In this document: positions 33,548 to 41,842 of the stretch, in pieces | Position numbering within the stretch: position 1 is the stretch's first letter | How the letters are laid out: each line of letters opens with the position of its first letter | Source: CAJCIY01 sp964245825 | Lineage (GTDB): Bacteria; Actinomycetota; Actinomycetes; Mycobacteriales; CAJCIY01 | Direction of reading: 5' to 3' | NCBI GenBank assembly: GCA_964245825.1 | Contig: CAXTNT010000001.1 | Span: 62,001-126,000 of the forward strand | Length of the DNA stretch: 64,000 bases | Program-made: the position numbers and the translations under genes | The notes under the pieces: model-generated | Databases searched by the model: none | What the model was told of the DNA's origin: nothing | What the model saw: only the letters and a program-made list of their open reading frames with translations

Positions 33548-34684
33548 TCAGTCCAGGCCGAGCCAGGCCCGGACCGACCGACCGTCGGCGTCCAGCGCGG
33601 GCGCCGGCGGGAACGTCGTCGGGTCCGGGTGCGCGGAGGACTTCACCGGGTTCCCGGGCACCGGCAGGCCGCCGGCGTCGACGACCATCCGGCGCGCCGC
33701 TGTCTGTGCCGAGCCAACCGCCTCGGCGACGTCCATCACCGGGCCACAGGGCACGCCAGCCGCCTCCAGCCGCGCCAGCCAGACGTCGGCGTCGGCAGCG
33801 GCGAGCGCTCCTTCGAGCGCCGCCTTGAGCGCCTCCCGGTGCGCGTGCCGGGAGGCATTCGCCCCGAACCTCGGGTCCTCGGTCAGACCCGGCCGCCCGA
33901 CCACCACGGCGAGCTTGCCGAACAGGGCGTCGTTCGCCGCGCAGATGGTGATCGTGCGGTCCGCGCACGCGAAGGTGTCGAACGGGGCGATCGCGAAGTG
34001 GGCGTTCCCGATGCTGGTCGGGGTCGCACCGGTCGCCAGGAAGCTCAGCGCCGCCCCCTCCAGCAGCGACACCGTGCTGTCGAACATGGCGACGTCGAGG
34101 TGCTGCCCGCGCCCGGTGCGATCCCGCTCGGCCAGCCCCGCCAGCACGGCGACCGCCCCGTACAGCCCGGCCGACAGGTCGGCGATCGGGACGCCCGGCT
34201 TGGCCCACGCGCCGCCCTGCGCACCGGTGATCGACATGACGCCGGACATGGCTTGCACGACCGCGTCGTACGCCGGGCGCTGCGACCACGGCCCGGTGTG
34301 GCCGAAGCCGGAGAGCGACAGGGCGACGAGGCGCGGGAAGCGCTGCTCGAGCGCCGCCGGGCCGTACCCCAGGCGCTCCATGACGCCGGGCCGGAAGTTC
34401 TCCACCACCGCGTCGGCGCGGGCCAGCAGCGCGTCCAGTACGAGCCGGCCATCGGCCGACTTCAGGTCCAGCGCGACCGACTCCTTGCCGCGGTTGACCC
34501 GGGCGAAGTAGAGCGATTCGCCGGCCAGGAAGGGCCCGTACGCCCGGGAGTCGTCCCCGGTGCCCGGCCGTTCGACCTTCACGACCCGGGCGCCGAGGTC
34601 GGCCAGCAGCATGCAGGTGAAGGGCCCGGCGAGCACCCGGGACAGGTCGACCACCAGCAGCCCTGCGAGCGGTCCGTCCGGCAC
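33548..34684 (-). CDS. CaiB/BaiF-family CoA-transferase
   Basis: 378 residues of the class III CoA-transferase family. 'LLVVDLSRVLAGPFTCMLLADLGARVVKVE' (in pieces, 9-38) is the N-terminal signature; 'NRGKESVALDLK' (about 64), 'ENFRPGVMERLG' (about 94) and 'PIADLSAGLYGAVAVL' (about 165), which holds the catalytic Asp, follow. It moves CoA between acids via an aspartyl-CoA mixed anhydride; the substrate pair is unknown. The GTG start has TAGCCT 8 nt before it. It converges, 7 bp apart, on the Gly/Arg-rich gene. Confidence 0.92.
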   Translation of the reverse strand: MPDGPLAGLLVVDLSRVLAGPFTCMLLADLGARVVKVERPGTGDDSRAYGPFLAGESLYFARVNRGKESVALDLKSADGRLVLDALLARADAVVENFRPGVMERLGYGPAALEQRFPRLVALSLSGFGHTGPWSQRPAYDAVVQAMSGVMSITGAQGGAWAKPGVPIADLSAGLYGAVAVLAGLAERDRTGRGQHLDVAMFDSTVSLLEGAALSFLATGATPTSIGNAHFAIAPFDTFACADRTITICAANDALFGKLAVVVGRPGLTEDPRFGANASRHAHREALKAALEGALAAADADVWLARLEAAGVPCGPVMDVAEAVGSAQTAARRMVVDAGGLPVPGNPVKSSAHPDPTTFPPAPALDADGRSVRAWLGLD

Positions 34685-34692
34685 GAACGCCG

Positions 34693-34698
34693 AGGCTA
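34693..34698 (-). promoter_or_regulatory. Possible -10 element of the CoA-transferase gene
   Basis: TAGCCT on the minus strand, 8 nt before GTG 34684. Confidence 0.35.
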
Positions 34699-34708
34699 GT
34701 GCTCGCGG

Positions 34709-35371
34709 TCAGGCGTAGGCGTACACCGCAAAGGAGATCGCCACGTAGTGGCAGAGGGCCGCGACGATCGTCATGAGGTGGAAGACCTCGTGGTAGCCGA
34801 AGATCTTCGGGGCGGGGTCCGGCCGGCGCACCGCGTACACGATGCCGCCGAGGCTGTACATCAGGCCGCCCGCGCACAGCAGCACGAACGGGGCGACGCC
34901 GCCGACGTGGATCAGCTGCGGCACGATGAAGGCGGCGGTCCAGCCCAGGCCGAGGTAGAGCGGCAGCACCGCGTACCGGGGGGCGCGCAGCCAGAGCAAC
35001 CGGGTCGCGACGCCGATGCCGGCGCCGCCCCAGACCACCGCGAGCACCACCACGGCCGTCGTCCCGTGCAGGTCCAGCAGTGCGAACGGCGTGTACGTCC
35101 CGGCGATGAACACGAAGATCATCGAATGGTCCAGGCGGGCCATGACGTCGCGGGCGCGTGGACCCCAGTCGCGCCGGTGGTACAGGGCGGAGATGCCGAA
35201 CAGGCCAGCCAGGCAGACGGCGTAGACGACCGCGGCCAGCCGCGCGCGGGGCACGGGAGCGAGCGCCACCAGGACGAGCCCGGTGAGCAGGCAGAGGACG
35301 AACGCGTAGGAGTGCAGGACCCCTCGCAGGCGCGGCTTCACCGCGTCCCGCGGATGCATCGGCAGGTCCAT
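34709..35371 (-). CDS. PAQR/hemolysin III-family membrane protein (TrhA-like)
   Basis: 220 residues with seven membrane helices. Conserved metal-site residues: 'SALYHR' (about 62), 'LDHSMIFVFIAGTYTPF' (about 80) and 'FGYHEVFHLMTIVAALCHYVAI' in pieces (about 190-211, HxxxH). Bacterial relatives are zinc-dependent membrane hydrolases or lipid-homeostasis factors, not true haemolysins. ATG 35371 was chosen because GGGAG lies 6 nt upstream; a longer in-frame start at 35494 lacks a conserved sequence. It sits beside the cis-prenyltransferase region, as Rv1085c does. Confidence 0.88.
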   Translation of the reverse strand: MDLPMHPRDAVKPRLRGVLHSYAFVLCLLTGLVLVALAPVPRARLAAVVYAVCLAGLFGISALYHRRDWGPRARDVMARLDHSMIFVFIAGTYTPFALLDLHGTTAVVVLAVVWGGAGIGVATRLLWLRAPRYAVLPLYLGLGWTAAFIVPQLIHVGGVAPFVLLCAGGLMYSLGGIVYAVRRPDPAPKIFGYHEVFHLMTIVAALCHYVAISFAVYAYA

Positions 35372-35486
35372 CAGCCGCTCCCATCCGGCGCCACCCGGCC
35401 GCGCCAAGGCCTCAGCGTACGGACGAACGAGGGCCCGCTGAGGGTTCCGCGAGTGTCCATGTGGGGAATGCCATACCGACGCAGGC

Positions 35487-35516
35487 TGTCGCAAAGATGT
35501 CCGTCAGTCGTACCAT
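35487..35516 (+). promoter_or_regulatory. Possible sigma-70-type promoter of pckG
   Basis: TGTCGC (35487-35492) and TACCAT (35511-35516) are 18 bp apart. The predicted start gives a 5' leader of about 70 nt before the pckG ATG. Confidence 0.35.
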
Positions 35517-35592
35517 GGATGCAACACCACGCCCCAGTAGGACCGGGCGCGTGGCGGTTGCCGTTTCCGCGAAGAGGCGAGGAGAGCACCGC

Positions 35593-37446
35593 ATGACGAC
35601 GCTCAGCGACGAGCCCACGACCACCACGGTGCCCGGTCTGGAGAGCCCGCCGACCGCCAACCGTGAACTCGTGGCCTGGGTGTCGGAGGTGGCCGCCCTG
35701 ACCAGGCCCGACCGGGTCGTGTGGTGCGACGGCACCGAGCAGGAGTACGAGCGGCTCACCACCGAGCTCGTCGACGCGGGCACGTTCACCCGGCTCAACC
35801 CCGACAAGCGGCCGAACTCCTTCCACTGTGCCAGCGACCCGAGTGACGTCGCCCGGGTGGAGGACCGCACCTTCATCTGCTCGGTGGACGAGGCGGACGC
35901 GGGTCCCACCAACCACTGGGTCGCCCCGGCCGAGATGAAGGCGACACTGTCCGGGCTGTTCGACGGTGCCATGCGCGGCCGCACCATGTACGTGGTGCCG
36001 TTCTGCATGGGCCCGCTCGAGTCCGAGATCAGCCAGCTGGGCGTGGAGATCACCGACTCCGCGTACGTGGTGACATCGATGAAGATCATGACGCGGATGG
36101 GCACCGCAGCGCTGGCGGCCATCGGCACGGACGGGTTCTTCGTCAAGGCCGTGCACTCCGTCGGCGCGCCACTCGAGCCGGGGCAGGCCGACGTGCCGTG
36201 GCCCTGCAACGACACGAAGTACATCACCCACTTCCCGGAGACCCGCGAGATCTGGTCCTACGGTTCGGGCTACGGCGGCAACGCCCTGCTGGGAAAGAAG
36301 TGCTACGCGCTGCGCATCGCCTCGGTCATGGCCAGGGACGAGAGCTGGATGGCCGAACACATGCTCATCCTCAAGCTGACCCCGCCCAGCGGCCGGGTCC
36401 GCTACGTCGCGGCCGGCTTCCCCAGCGCCTGCGGGAAGACCAACCTCGCGATGCTGCAGCCCACCGTGCCGGGCTGGAAGGTGGAGACCGTCGGTGACGA
36501 CATCGCCTGGATGCGCTATGGGCGCGACGGGCGCCTGTACGCCATCAACCCCGAGTTCGGCTTCTTCGGCGTCGCGCCCGGCACCGGCGAGTCCACCAAC
36601 GCCAACGCGATCAAGACCCTGTACGGGAACGCGATCTTCACCAACGTCGCGCTGACCGACGACGGCGACGTGTGGTGGGAAGGTCTGACCGACGACCAGC
36701 CGGCGCACCTGACCGACTGGAAGGGCAACGACTGGACGCCCGCGTCGACCACTCCGGCCGCGCACCCCAACGCGCGTTTCACCGTGCCGGCCGGGCAGTG
36801 CCCGACGATCGCACCCGAGTGGGAGGACCCCACCGGCGTCCCGATCGACGCGATCCTGTTCGGTGGCCGGCGCGCGACCGCCGTCCCGCTGGTCACCCAG
36901 TCGCGGGACTGGGCACACGGCGTCTTCCTGGGCTCGACCGTGTCGTCCGAGACGACCGCGGCCGCCGCCGGTCAGATCGGTCAGCTGCGCCGTGACCCGT
37001 TCGCGATGCTGCCGTTCTGCGGCTACCACATGGGCGACTACTTCGCGCACTGGCTCGACATCGGCGCGAAGGCCGACAGCGAGGACAAGCTGCCGAAGAT
37101 CTTCTACGTCAACTGGTTCCGGAAGTCCGACGACGGGGTGTTCCTGTGGCCCGGGTTCGGCGAGAACAGTCGCGTCCTGAAGTGGATCGTCGACCGGCTC
37201 GACGGGACGGCGGACGGTGTGGACACCCCGATCGGCATCGTGCCGACCATCGAGGCGTTGGACACCGACGGTCTCGACATGCCGGCCGCGGACCTGGCCA
37301 CCCTGCTGTCGGTCGACGTGGAGATCTGGAAGCAGGAGGCCGCGTTGATCCCGGCCCACTTCGAGACCTTCGGCGACAAGCTGCCGGCCGCCCTCTGGTC
37401 GCAGTACGAGAGCCTCGTCGCCCGCCTCGGGGCAACCGCCGGCTGA
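35593..37446 (+). CDS. pckG: Phosphoenolpyruvate carboxykinase (GTP)
   Basis: 617 residues, normal for the GTP-dependent class. The P-loop with its reactive cysteine is 'FPSACGKTNLAM' (about 276-287). 'VVPFCMGP' (about 135), the Mn-site region 'VGDDIAWMR' (about 300) and 'GENSRVLKW' (about 520) follow. It makes phosphoenolpyruvate from oxaloacetate, the first committed step of gluconeogenesis, and glpX lies 6 kb downstream. ATG 35593 was chosen because GAGGAGAG lies about 7 nt upstream; an in-frame ATG at 35461 has none. The stop lies at the start of an imperfect 30-bp repeat. Confidence 0.96.
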   Translation: MTTLSDEPTTTTVPGLESPPTANRELVAWVSEVAALTRPDRVVWCDGTEQEYERLTTELVDAGTFTRLNPDKRPNSFHCASDPSDVARVEDRTFICSVDEADAGPTNHWVAPAEMKATLSGLFDGAMRGRTMYVVPFCMGPLESEISQLGVEITDSAYVVTSMKIMTRMGTAALAAIGTDGFFVKAVHSVGAPLEPGQADVPWPCNDTKYITHFPETREIWSYGSGYGGNALLGKKCYALRIASVMARDESWMAEHMLILKLTPPSGRVRYVAAGFPSACGKTNLAMLQPTVPGWKVETVGDDIAWMRYGRDGRLYAINPEFGFFGVAPGTGESTNANAIKTLYGNAIFTNVALTDDGDVWWEGLTDDQPAHLTDWKGNDWTPASTTPAAHPNARFTVPAGQCPTIAPEWEDPTGVPIDAILFGGRRATAVPLVTQSRDWAHGVFLGSTVSSETTAAAAGQIGQLRRDPFAMLPFCGYHMGDYFAHWLDIGAKADSEDKLPKIFYVNWFRKSDDGVFLWPGFGENSRVLKWIVDRLDGTADGVDTPIGIVPTIEALDTDGLDMPAADLATLLSVDVEIWKQEAALIPAHFETFGDKLPAALWSQYESLVARLGATAG

Positions 37447-37516
37447 GCCGGCTCGCACCGCTGGCTGCTGCGGGTCGCACCGCCGACTGAGCGGGCTGGC
37501 ACCGCTGGCGGCTGCG
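37443..37516. repeat. Imperfect 30-bp direct repeat after pckG
   Basis: 37443-37472 and 37487-37516 match at 27 of 30 positions. A partial third copy (TCGCACCGC) sits between them. The first copy overlaps the pckG stop codon. Confidence 0.7.
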
Positions 37517-37522
37517 TCGGCG

Positions 37523-37528
37523 TACCCT
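37523..37528 (+). promoter_or_regulatory. Probable -10 element of the cis-prenyltransferase gene
   Basis: TACCCT lies 6 nt before the GTG start, with no Shine-Dalgarno sequence. Confidence 0.45.
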
Positions 37529-37534
37529 CGCGGC

Positions 37535-38305
37535 GTGGGCGTCCGCGACCTGGTCTACGGCGGGTACGAGCGGCGCCTGGCGCGGCAGCTCGAGGGCGCG
37601 GACACGCCGCGCCACGTCGGCGTGATGCTCGACGGCAACCGCCGGTGGGCGCGGTCGGTCGGCCTCCTCGACGTGAACGACGGCCACCAGCGGGGCGCTG
37701 ACAAGATCGTCGACCTGCTCGGCTGGTGCGAGGAGGCGGGCGTCGAGGTCGTCACCCTCTGGCTGCTGTCGACCGACAACCTCAGCCGCGACGCCGCTGA
37801 ACTCGAGCCGCTGCTGCGGATCATCGAGGAGACCGTCGCCGACCTCGCCGCGCGGCGGCGCTGGCGCATCCGTGGGGTCGGTTCGCTCGACCTGCTCCCG
37901 GAACCCACGGCGGTCGCGCTGAAGGCAGCCGAGGAGGCGACCGTCGACCTGCCGGGCCACCTGATCGAGGTCAACGTGGCCGTCGGGTACGGCGGCCGCC
38001 GCGAGATCGCCGACGCCGTCCGCAGCCTCCTGATCGAGCATGCAGCGCGTGGCGCTACCCTCGAGGAGGTCGCGTCGTTCCTCGACGTGGAGCACATCGC
38101 CGAGCACCTGTACACCCGCGGGCAGCCCGACCCGGACCTGTTGATCCGTACCTCCGGCGAGCAGCGGTTGTCGGGGTTCCTGCTGTGGCAGAGCGCGCAC
38201 AGCGAGTTCTACTTCTGCGACGCCTACTGGCCGGAGTTCCGTCGGGTCGACTTCCTGCGCGCGCTGCGCTCGTACTCGGCGCGACACCGCCGTTTCGGCG
38301 GCTGA
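37535..38305 (+). CDS. uppS: Isoprenyl transferase (cis-prenyltransferase)
   Basis: 256 residues. 'VGVMLDGNRRWAR' (28-40) holds the catalytic Asp33 and the diphosphate-binding Gly-Asn-Arg-Arg; 'LWLLSTDNLSRDAAEL' (about 77) and 'PDLLIRTSGEQRLSGFLLWQS' in pieces (about 200) complete the active site. 'LSGFLLWQSAHSEFYF' is the conserved end motif. It elongates isoprenyl diphosphates in Z geometry, for cell-wall lipid carriers. By position and length it is closest to the short-chain Z-farnesyl diphosphate synthase of mycobacteria (Rv1086), so C15 rather than C50-C55 product is possible. Confidence 0.9.
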   Translation: MGVRDLVYGGYERRLARQLEGADTPRHVGVMLDGNRRWARSVGLLDVNDGHQRGADKIVDLLGWCEEAGVEVVTLWLLSTDNLSRDAAELEPLLRIIEETVADLAARRRWRIRGVGSLDLLPEPTAVALKAAEEATVDLPGHLIEVNVAVGYGGRREIADAVRSLLIEHAARGATLEEVASFLDVEHIAEHLYTRGQPDPDLLIRTSGEQRLSGFLLWQSAHSEFYFCDAYWPEFRRVDFLRALRSYSARHRRFGG

Positions 38306-38340
38306 CCGCAGGGCGGCGGGGTGGGGGGCGCCGGTGATGG

Positions 38341-38346
38341 CAGGCT
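38341..38346 (+). promoter_or_regulatory. Possible -10 element of the methyltransferase gene
   Basis: CAGGCT lies 6 nt before GTG 38353. Confidence 0.3.
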
Positions 38347-38352
38347 CCGTGC

Positions 38353-39015
38353 GTGGACTGGCAGGCATGGCACCGGGCGTACGACGATCCCACCTCGGCT
38401 CTCGCGCAGCGGCGTGCCTGTGTACAGCGGCACGTCCGGGCCCGCCTGGATGCCGGTCCGGCGCGGCTGCTGAGCCTCTGCGCCGGGGACGGAGCGGACG
38501 TGCTCGGCGTGCTGCGGCCGACCGACGAGGTGAGCGGCCGCCTGGTGGAGCTCGACCCCGACCTGGCGGCGTCGGCCAGGTCAGCGGCGGTGCGGGCGAC
38601 AGAGCAGGCGGCGGGTCGGACGGCGCTCGACGTGGTGTGCGCGGACGCGGGCTGGTCGGACGCGTACGCCGGCGCGGTCCCGGCCGACCTGCTCCTGCTG
38701 TGCGGGATCTTCGGCAACATCGTCGACGCGGACATCCGTACCTGCATCGAGGCGGTGCCGCAGCTCTGCGCGCCGGGTGCGTGGGTGGTCTGGACCCGCG
38801 GCCGACACGGTGACGGGCGCGGTCCGCAGGACCCGGGTGTGGACCCGCGGGGCGACCTCACCCCGGCCATCCGCGGCTGGTTCGCCGCTGTCGGGTGCGC
38901 CGAAGTGGCTTTCGACGCGCCGGGGGAGAGCGGTTGGTCGGTCGGCGTGCACCGCTTCGACGGCGAGCCCGCGCTGCTCGAGCCGGGCCGGCGGGTGTTC
39001 GCCTTCAGTCCCTGA
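38353..39015 (+). CDS. Putative SAM-dependent methyltransferase
   Basis: 220 residues. 'RLLSLCAGDGADVLGVL' (about 38) is a degenerate motif I with Cys-Ala in place of the usual Gly-Cys-Gly, 'GRLVELDPDLAASAR' (about 62) gives the acidic ribose-binding residue, and 'DLLLLCGIFGNI' (about 112) is strand 4. 'WVVWTRGRHG' matches strand 5. The family is SAM methyltransferase-like, and the substrate is unknown. The N-terminal 'WQAWHRAYDDPTSALAQR' is shared by actinobacterial homologues I recall. It ends directly before four C-rich 15-bp repeats. Confidence 0.72.
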   Translation: MDWQAWHRAYDDPTSALAQRRACVQRHVRARLDAGPARLLSLCAGDGADVLGVLRPTDEVSGRLVELDPDLAASARSAAVRATEQAAGRTALDVVCADAGWSDAYAGAVPADLLLLCGIFGNIVDADIRTCIEAVPQLCAPGAWVVWTRGRHGDGRGPQDPGVDPRGDLTPAIRGWFAAVGCAEVAFDAPGESGWSVGVHRFDGEPALLEPGRRVFAFSP

Positions 39016-39017
39016 GG

Positions 39018-39086
39018 GGCCGTCCACCACCCCGGCCGCCCACCACCCATCCGCCCAGCCGCCTACCACCCGGCCGCCCACCATCC
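39018..39086. repeat. Four C-rich 15-bp repeats
   Basis: The unit GGCCGCCCACCACCC starts at 39018 (one change), 39034 (exact), 39057 (two changes) and 39072 (one change). Copies are spaced 16, 23 and 15 bp. Confidence 0.75.
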
Positions 39087-39187
39087 GGCCGCCGCCGCGA
39101 ACCCTGCCGACCGCACCCCCGCCGCCGCGAGATGTGTCAGATGTACGGGCCAGCCGGCTCGTCGTGGTGAACTCGCCGCATCTCGGC

Positions 39188-39221
39188 GGGGAGGGGGGTG
39201 GGGGGCGGGGAGGGAGGGGGG
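39188..39221 (+). other. Six-tract G-run, strong G-quadruplex candidate
   Basis: Tracts of 4, 6, 6, 4, 3 and 6 G are separated by single bases (A, T, C, A, A). Single-nucleotide loops are the most stable G-quadruplex arrangement. It lies on the same strand as phoH2, about 55-90 bp upstream of the proposed -10 element. Confidence 0.75.
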
Positions 39222-39482
39222 TGAACGGCCCGCGCTGCCGGGCGTGTCGCCGCACCGACGATCTCCACCCGTCCTAGCGTCAGTGCCGACGGCAGGGCAG
39301 TCACGTCCGGCCGTCCGGGAGGCCACCGGGTGCGTCGCGTCGACGACACGAGAGCGGGGGCCGGACCAGGCCACCGCGGGTGGCCAGGTCCCGGACCCCA
39401 CCCACGTGAAGGCGGTCTGCCCGTGCCCGCTCCGCTGCACCCCGTGTCGCGTCCGCTCCGCCGCCCGTCCGGTCTCGCCACC

Positions 39483-40793
39483 GTGCCCGAGCACACGGAG
39501 CCGCAGGTCCGCACGTACGTCCTGGACACCAGCGTCCTGCTCTCCGACCCTGGTGCGCTGCTGCGGTTCGCCGAGCACGAGGTCGTAGTCCCGCTCGTCG
39601 TGATCAGCGAACTGGAGGCCAAGCGCGACCACGCCGAGCTGGGCTACTTCGCCCGCCAGGCGCTACGGCTGCTCGACGACCTGCGGGTACGGCACGGCCG
39701 GCTCGACCTGCCGTTCCCGGTTGGGGACGATGGCGGCTCGGCGCGGGTGGAGCTGAACCACTCCGACCTGCGCGTGCTTCCGACGGGCTTCCGGGTCGAG
39801 GACAACGACGCCCGCATCCTGGTGGTGGCGCTCAACCTGCAGCGCGAGGGCCGGACGGTCGTGCTGGTGAGCAAGGACCTGCCGCTGCGGGTCAAGGCGG
39901 CCAGCCTCGGCCTCGCCGCCGACCAGTACCGCGCGGAGCTCGCCACCGACACCGGGTACACCGGCATGGCCGAGATCGAGGTCCGCGCCGACGTCCTGGA
40001 CGCGCTCTACGAGGGTGGGCCGGTCGACCTCGCCGAGGCCGCGGAGCTCGCGGTCCACACCGGCCTGGTCCTGCACTCACCCCGCGGTTCGGGCCTCGGC
40101 CGGGTCACCGCCGACAAGCAGGTGATGCTGGTACGGGGCGACCGCGAGGCCTTCGGCGTCCGCGGGCGCAGCGCGGAGCAGCGGGTCGCGCTGGACCTGC
40201 TGCTCGACCCCGACGTCGGCATCGTCTCCCTCGGCGGGCGCGCCGGCACCGGCAAGTCCGCCCTCGCACTGTGCGCCGGGCTGGAGTCGGTGCTGGAGCG
40301 CCGACTGCACCGCAAGGTGATCGTCTTCCGGCCGCTGTACGCCGTGGGTGGCCAGGACCTCGGCTACCTGCCCGGCGACTCCGGCGAGAAGATGGCCCCG
40401 TGGGCGCAGGCGGTGCACGACACCCTCGGTGCGATCGTCGCGCCCGAGGTCGTCGCCGAGGTGCTCGAGCGAGGCATGCTGGAGGTGCTGCCGCTCACGC
40501 ACATCCGGGGCCGGTCGCTGCACGACGCGTACGTGATCGTCGACGAGGCGCAGTCACTGGAGCGGGGCGTCCTGCTGACGGTGCTGTCGCGGCTCGGCCG
40601 CGGGTCGCGGGTGGTGCTCACCCACGACATCGCGCAGCGGGACAACTTGCGCGTCGGCCGGCACGACGGGATCGCGGCCGTGGTGGAGGCACTGGCCGGA
40701 CATCCGCTGTTCGCGCACATCACGCTGACCCGCAGCGAGCGGTCGCCGATCGCCGCGCTGGTCACGACGATGCTGGAGCAGCTGCCGGGCTGA
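39483..40793 (+). CDS. phoH2: PhoH2 (PIN domain-PhoH ATPase/RNA helicase-nuclease)
   Basis: 436 residues. An N-terminal PIN ribonuclease domain starts 'TYVLDTSVLLSDPGALL' with acidic residues in 'VISELEAKRDH', 'VEDNDARILVVAL' and 'LVSKDLPLRVKA'; it runs to about 150. A PhoH ATPase domain follows: Walker A 'GRAGTGKSALAL' (about 253-264) and Walker B 'VIVDEAQS' (about 350). Mycobacterial PhoH2 of similar length unwinds and cuts RNA. GTG 39483 was chosen on length and on where the homology begins; earlier in-frame starts (39330, 39423) give an unconserved Pro/Arg-rich extension. Confidence 0.9.
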   Translation: MPEHTEPQVRTYVLDTSVLLSDPGALLRFAEHEVVVPLVVISELEAKRDHAELGYFARQALRLLDDLRVRHGRLDLPFPVGDDGGSARVELNHSDLRVLPTGFRVEDNDARILVVALNLQREGRTVVLVSKDLPLRVKAASLGLAADQYRAELATDTGYTGMAEIEVRADVLDALYEGGPVDLAEAAELAVHTGLVLHSPRGSGLGRVTADKQVMLVRGDREAFGVRGRSAEQRVALDLLLDPDVGIVSLGGRAGTGKSALALCAGLESVLERRLHRKVIVFRPLYAVGGQDLGYLPGDSGEKMAPWAQAVHDTLGAIVAPEVVAEVLERGMLEVLPLTHIRGRSLHDAYVIVDEAQSLERGVLLTVLSRLGRGSRVVLTHDIAQRDNLRVGRHDGIAAVVEALAGHPLFAHITLTRSERSPIAALVTTMLEQLPG

Positions 40794-40812
40794 CCCCGCG
40801 GAAACGGGTCAG
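40790..40812. terminator. Hairpin holding both convergent stop codons
   Basis: CTGACCC (40790-40796) pairs with GGGTCAG (40806-40812) around 9 nt. The phoH2 stop is in the left arm and that of the zinc-ribbon gene in the right arm. Confidence 0.45.
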
Positions 40813-41186
40813 GACACCGTCGGGCGGCGCAGGGGCGGGGTGGCCGCCAGCTGGGCCAGTTCGTCGGCGTCGGCGAGGGCGCGGCCGAACTCCCGCAGGT
40901 CCTCGTGGTCGAGTGCAGGGGCATAGCTGCCGGCCCGCTCGGCCACCTCGGCCGGCACCAGGATGATCGTCGCGCCGGCGCCCCGCAGCAGCGGCACGGC
41001 CTTGACCGAGGTGGGCTTCTCGACGAGGCCGTCGCAGCTGGGGCAGCTGTAGCGGTAGAGCGGGTCGCAGGCTGTGGTCGACACCAGGACGGTGACCTGG
41101 GTCGCCGGCACCTCGACCGTGCCACAGCTGGGGCAGGTCGACCGGACGATCGTTTCCTCGGAGCTCACCAGACGTGTGTCGGTCAC
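40809..41186 (-). CDS. Small zinc-ribbon protein, unknown function
   Basis: 125 residues. Two CPxC knuckles, 'STCPSCGTVEV' (about 17) and 'YSCPSCDGLVEK' (about 50), can bind one zinc ion as a ribbon. The C-terminal half is helical and acidic ('HEDLREFGRALADADELAQLA') without membrane segments. GTG 41186 was chosen because AAGGAG lies 9 nt upstream. No partner is evident; a role in binding nucleic acid or a protein is possible but not shown. It converges on phoH2 through a small hairpin. Confidence 0.65.
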   Translation of the reverse strand: MTDTRLVSSEETIVRSTCPSCGTVEVPATQVTVLVSTTACDPLYRYSCPSCDGLVEKPTSVKAVPLLRGAGATIILVPAEVAERAGSYAPALDHEDLREFGRALADADELAQLAATPPLRRPTVS

Positions 41187-41305
41187 ACTGCGTGGCTCCT
41201 TCAGTGCCGATCGGGTGAGGACCGCCAACGACGACCCGGACGGGTGACGGCACCGGACGCCGTACGCAGGCGCCGCAGGGTGTGTCGGCGGGACTAGCAT
41301 CGCGC

Positions 41306-41836
41306 CTACTGCATGTTCTCGAGGAACTCCAGCAGGTCGGTGGCGTGCTCCTCCTCGACGGCCAGGATCTGCTCGAAGACCCGCTTCGACGTGGGGTCAC
41401 CGTCGGCGAGCCAGCCGATGATCTCCGTGTACGACGCGATCGCGATCCGCTCCGCGATCAGGTCCTCCTTCACCATGGCCAGCAGCCCGGTGCTCGCGTC
41501 GTACTCGGCGTGCGACCTGGTGGTCAGCGTCTCCGGATTGAAGTCCGGCGCCCCGCCGAGCTGGGTGATCCGTTCGGCCAGCTGGTCGGCGTGCTGCTGC
41601 TCCTCGTTGGAGTGCTGGAGGAACTCCGCCGCCACCGGGCCGGCGTTGAGGCCGGTCGCGGTGTAGTAGTGCCGGCGGTAGCGCAGCGTGCAGACGATCT
41701 CGGTGGCGAGAGCCTCGTTCAGCACGCTGATCACCCGCTCCACGTCGGCCCCGTACGCATCGGTGACGGGGCCTTTCTCTATGTGCTCGCGGGCCCGGGC
41801 TCGCAGCGTCTGGACGTCGGTCAGGAAGTCACCCAT
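41306..41836 (-). CDS. Ferritin-like (bacterioferritin/Dps-like) protein
   Basis: 176 residues, a four-helix bundle. Di-iron ligand candidates are Glu in 'NEALATEIVCTLRYRRHYY' (about 40), Glu/His in 'NEEQQHADQLAERI' (about 77), Glu in 'EDLIAERIAIASY' (about 125) and Glu/His in 'VEEEHATDLLEFL' (about 160). The Met that binds haem in true bacterioferritin is not obvious. It likely oxidises and stores iron or protects against peroxide. ATG 41836 has CAGGAT 6 nt upstream. It stands between the zinc-ribbon gene and fumC with its own promoter. Confidence 0.85.
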   Translation of the reverse strand: MGDFLTDVQTLRARAREHIEKGPVTDAYGADVERVISVLNEALATEIVCTLRYRRHYYTATGLNAGPVAAEFLQHSNEEQQHADQLAERITQLGGAPDFNPETLTTRSHAEYDASTGLLAMVKEDLIAERIAIASYTEIIGWLADGDPTSKRVFEQILAVEEEHATDLLEFLENMQ

Positions 41837-41842
41837 GACCCC

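Larger units (their letters stand above)
39016..39482. other. Intergenic region upstream of phoH2 with C-rich repeats and G-run
   Basis: No gene was supported in these 467 bp. In order they hold four 15-bp C-rich repeats (39018-39086), an interrupted inverted repeat near 39115-39185, a six-tract G-run (39188-39221), a possible -10 element TAGCGT (39275-39280), and then about 200 bp without recognisable features. If TAGCGT is active, phoH2 mRNA has a leader of nearly 200 nt, or the protein starts earlier (GTG 39330 is in frame). Confidence 0.6.

Noticed and set aside
39063..39632. Minus-strand ORF across the phoH2 upstream region
   Set aside because: It is built from the repeats and the G-run. 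The product is Arg/Pro/Gly low complexity and overlaps the phoH2 PIN domain.
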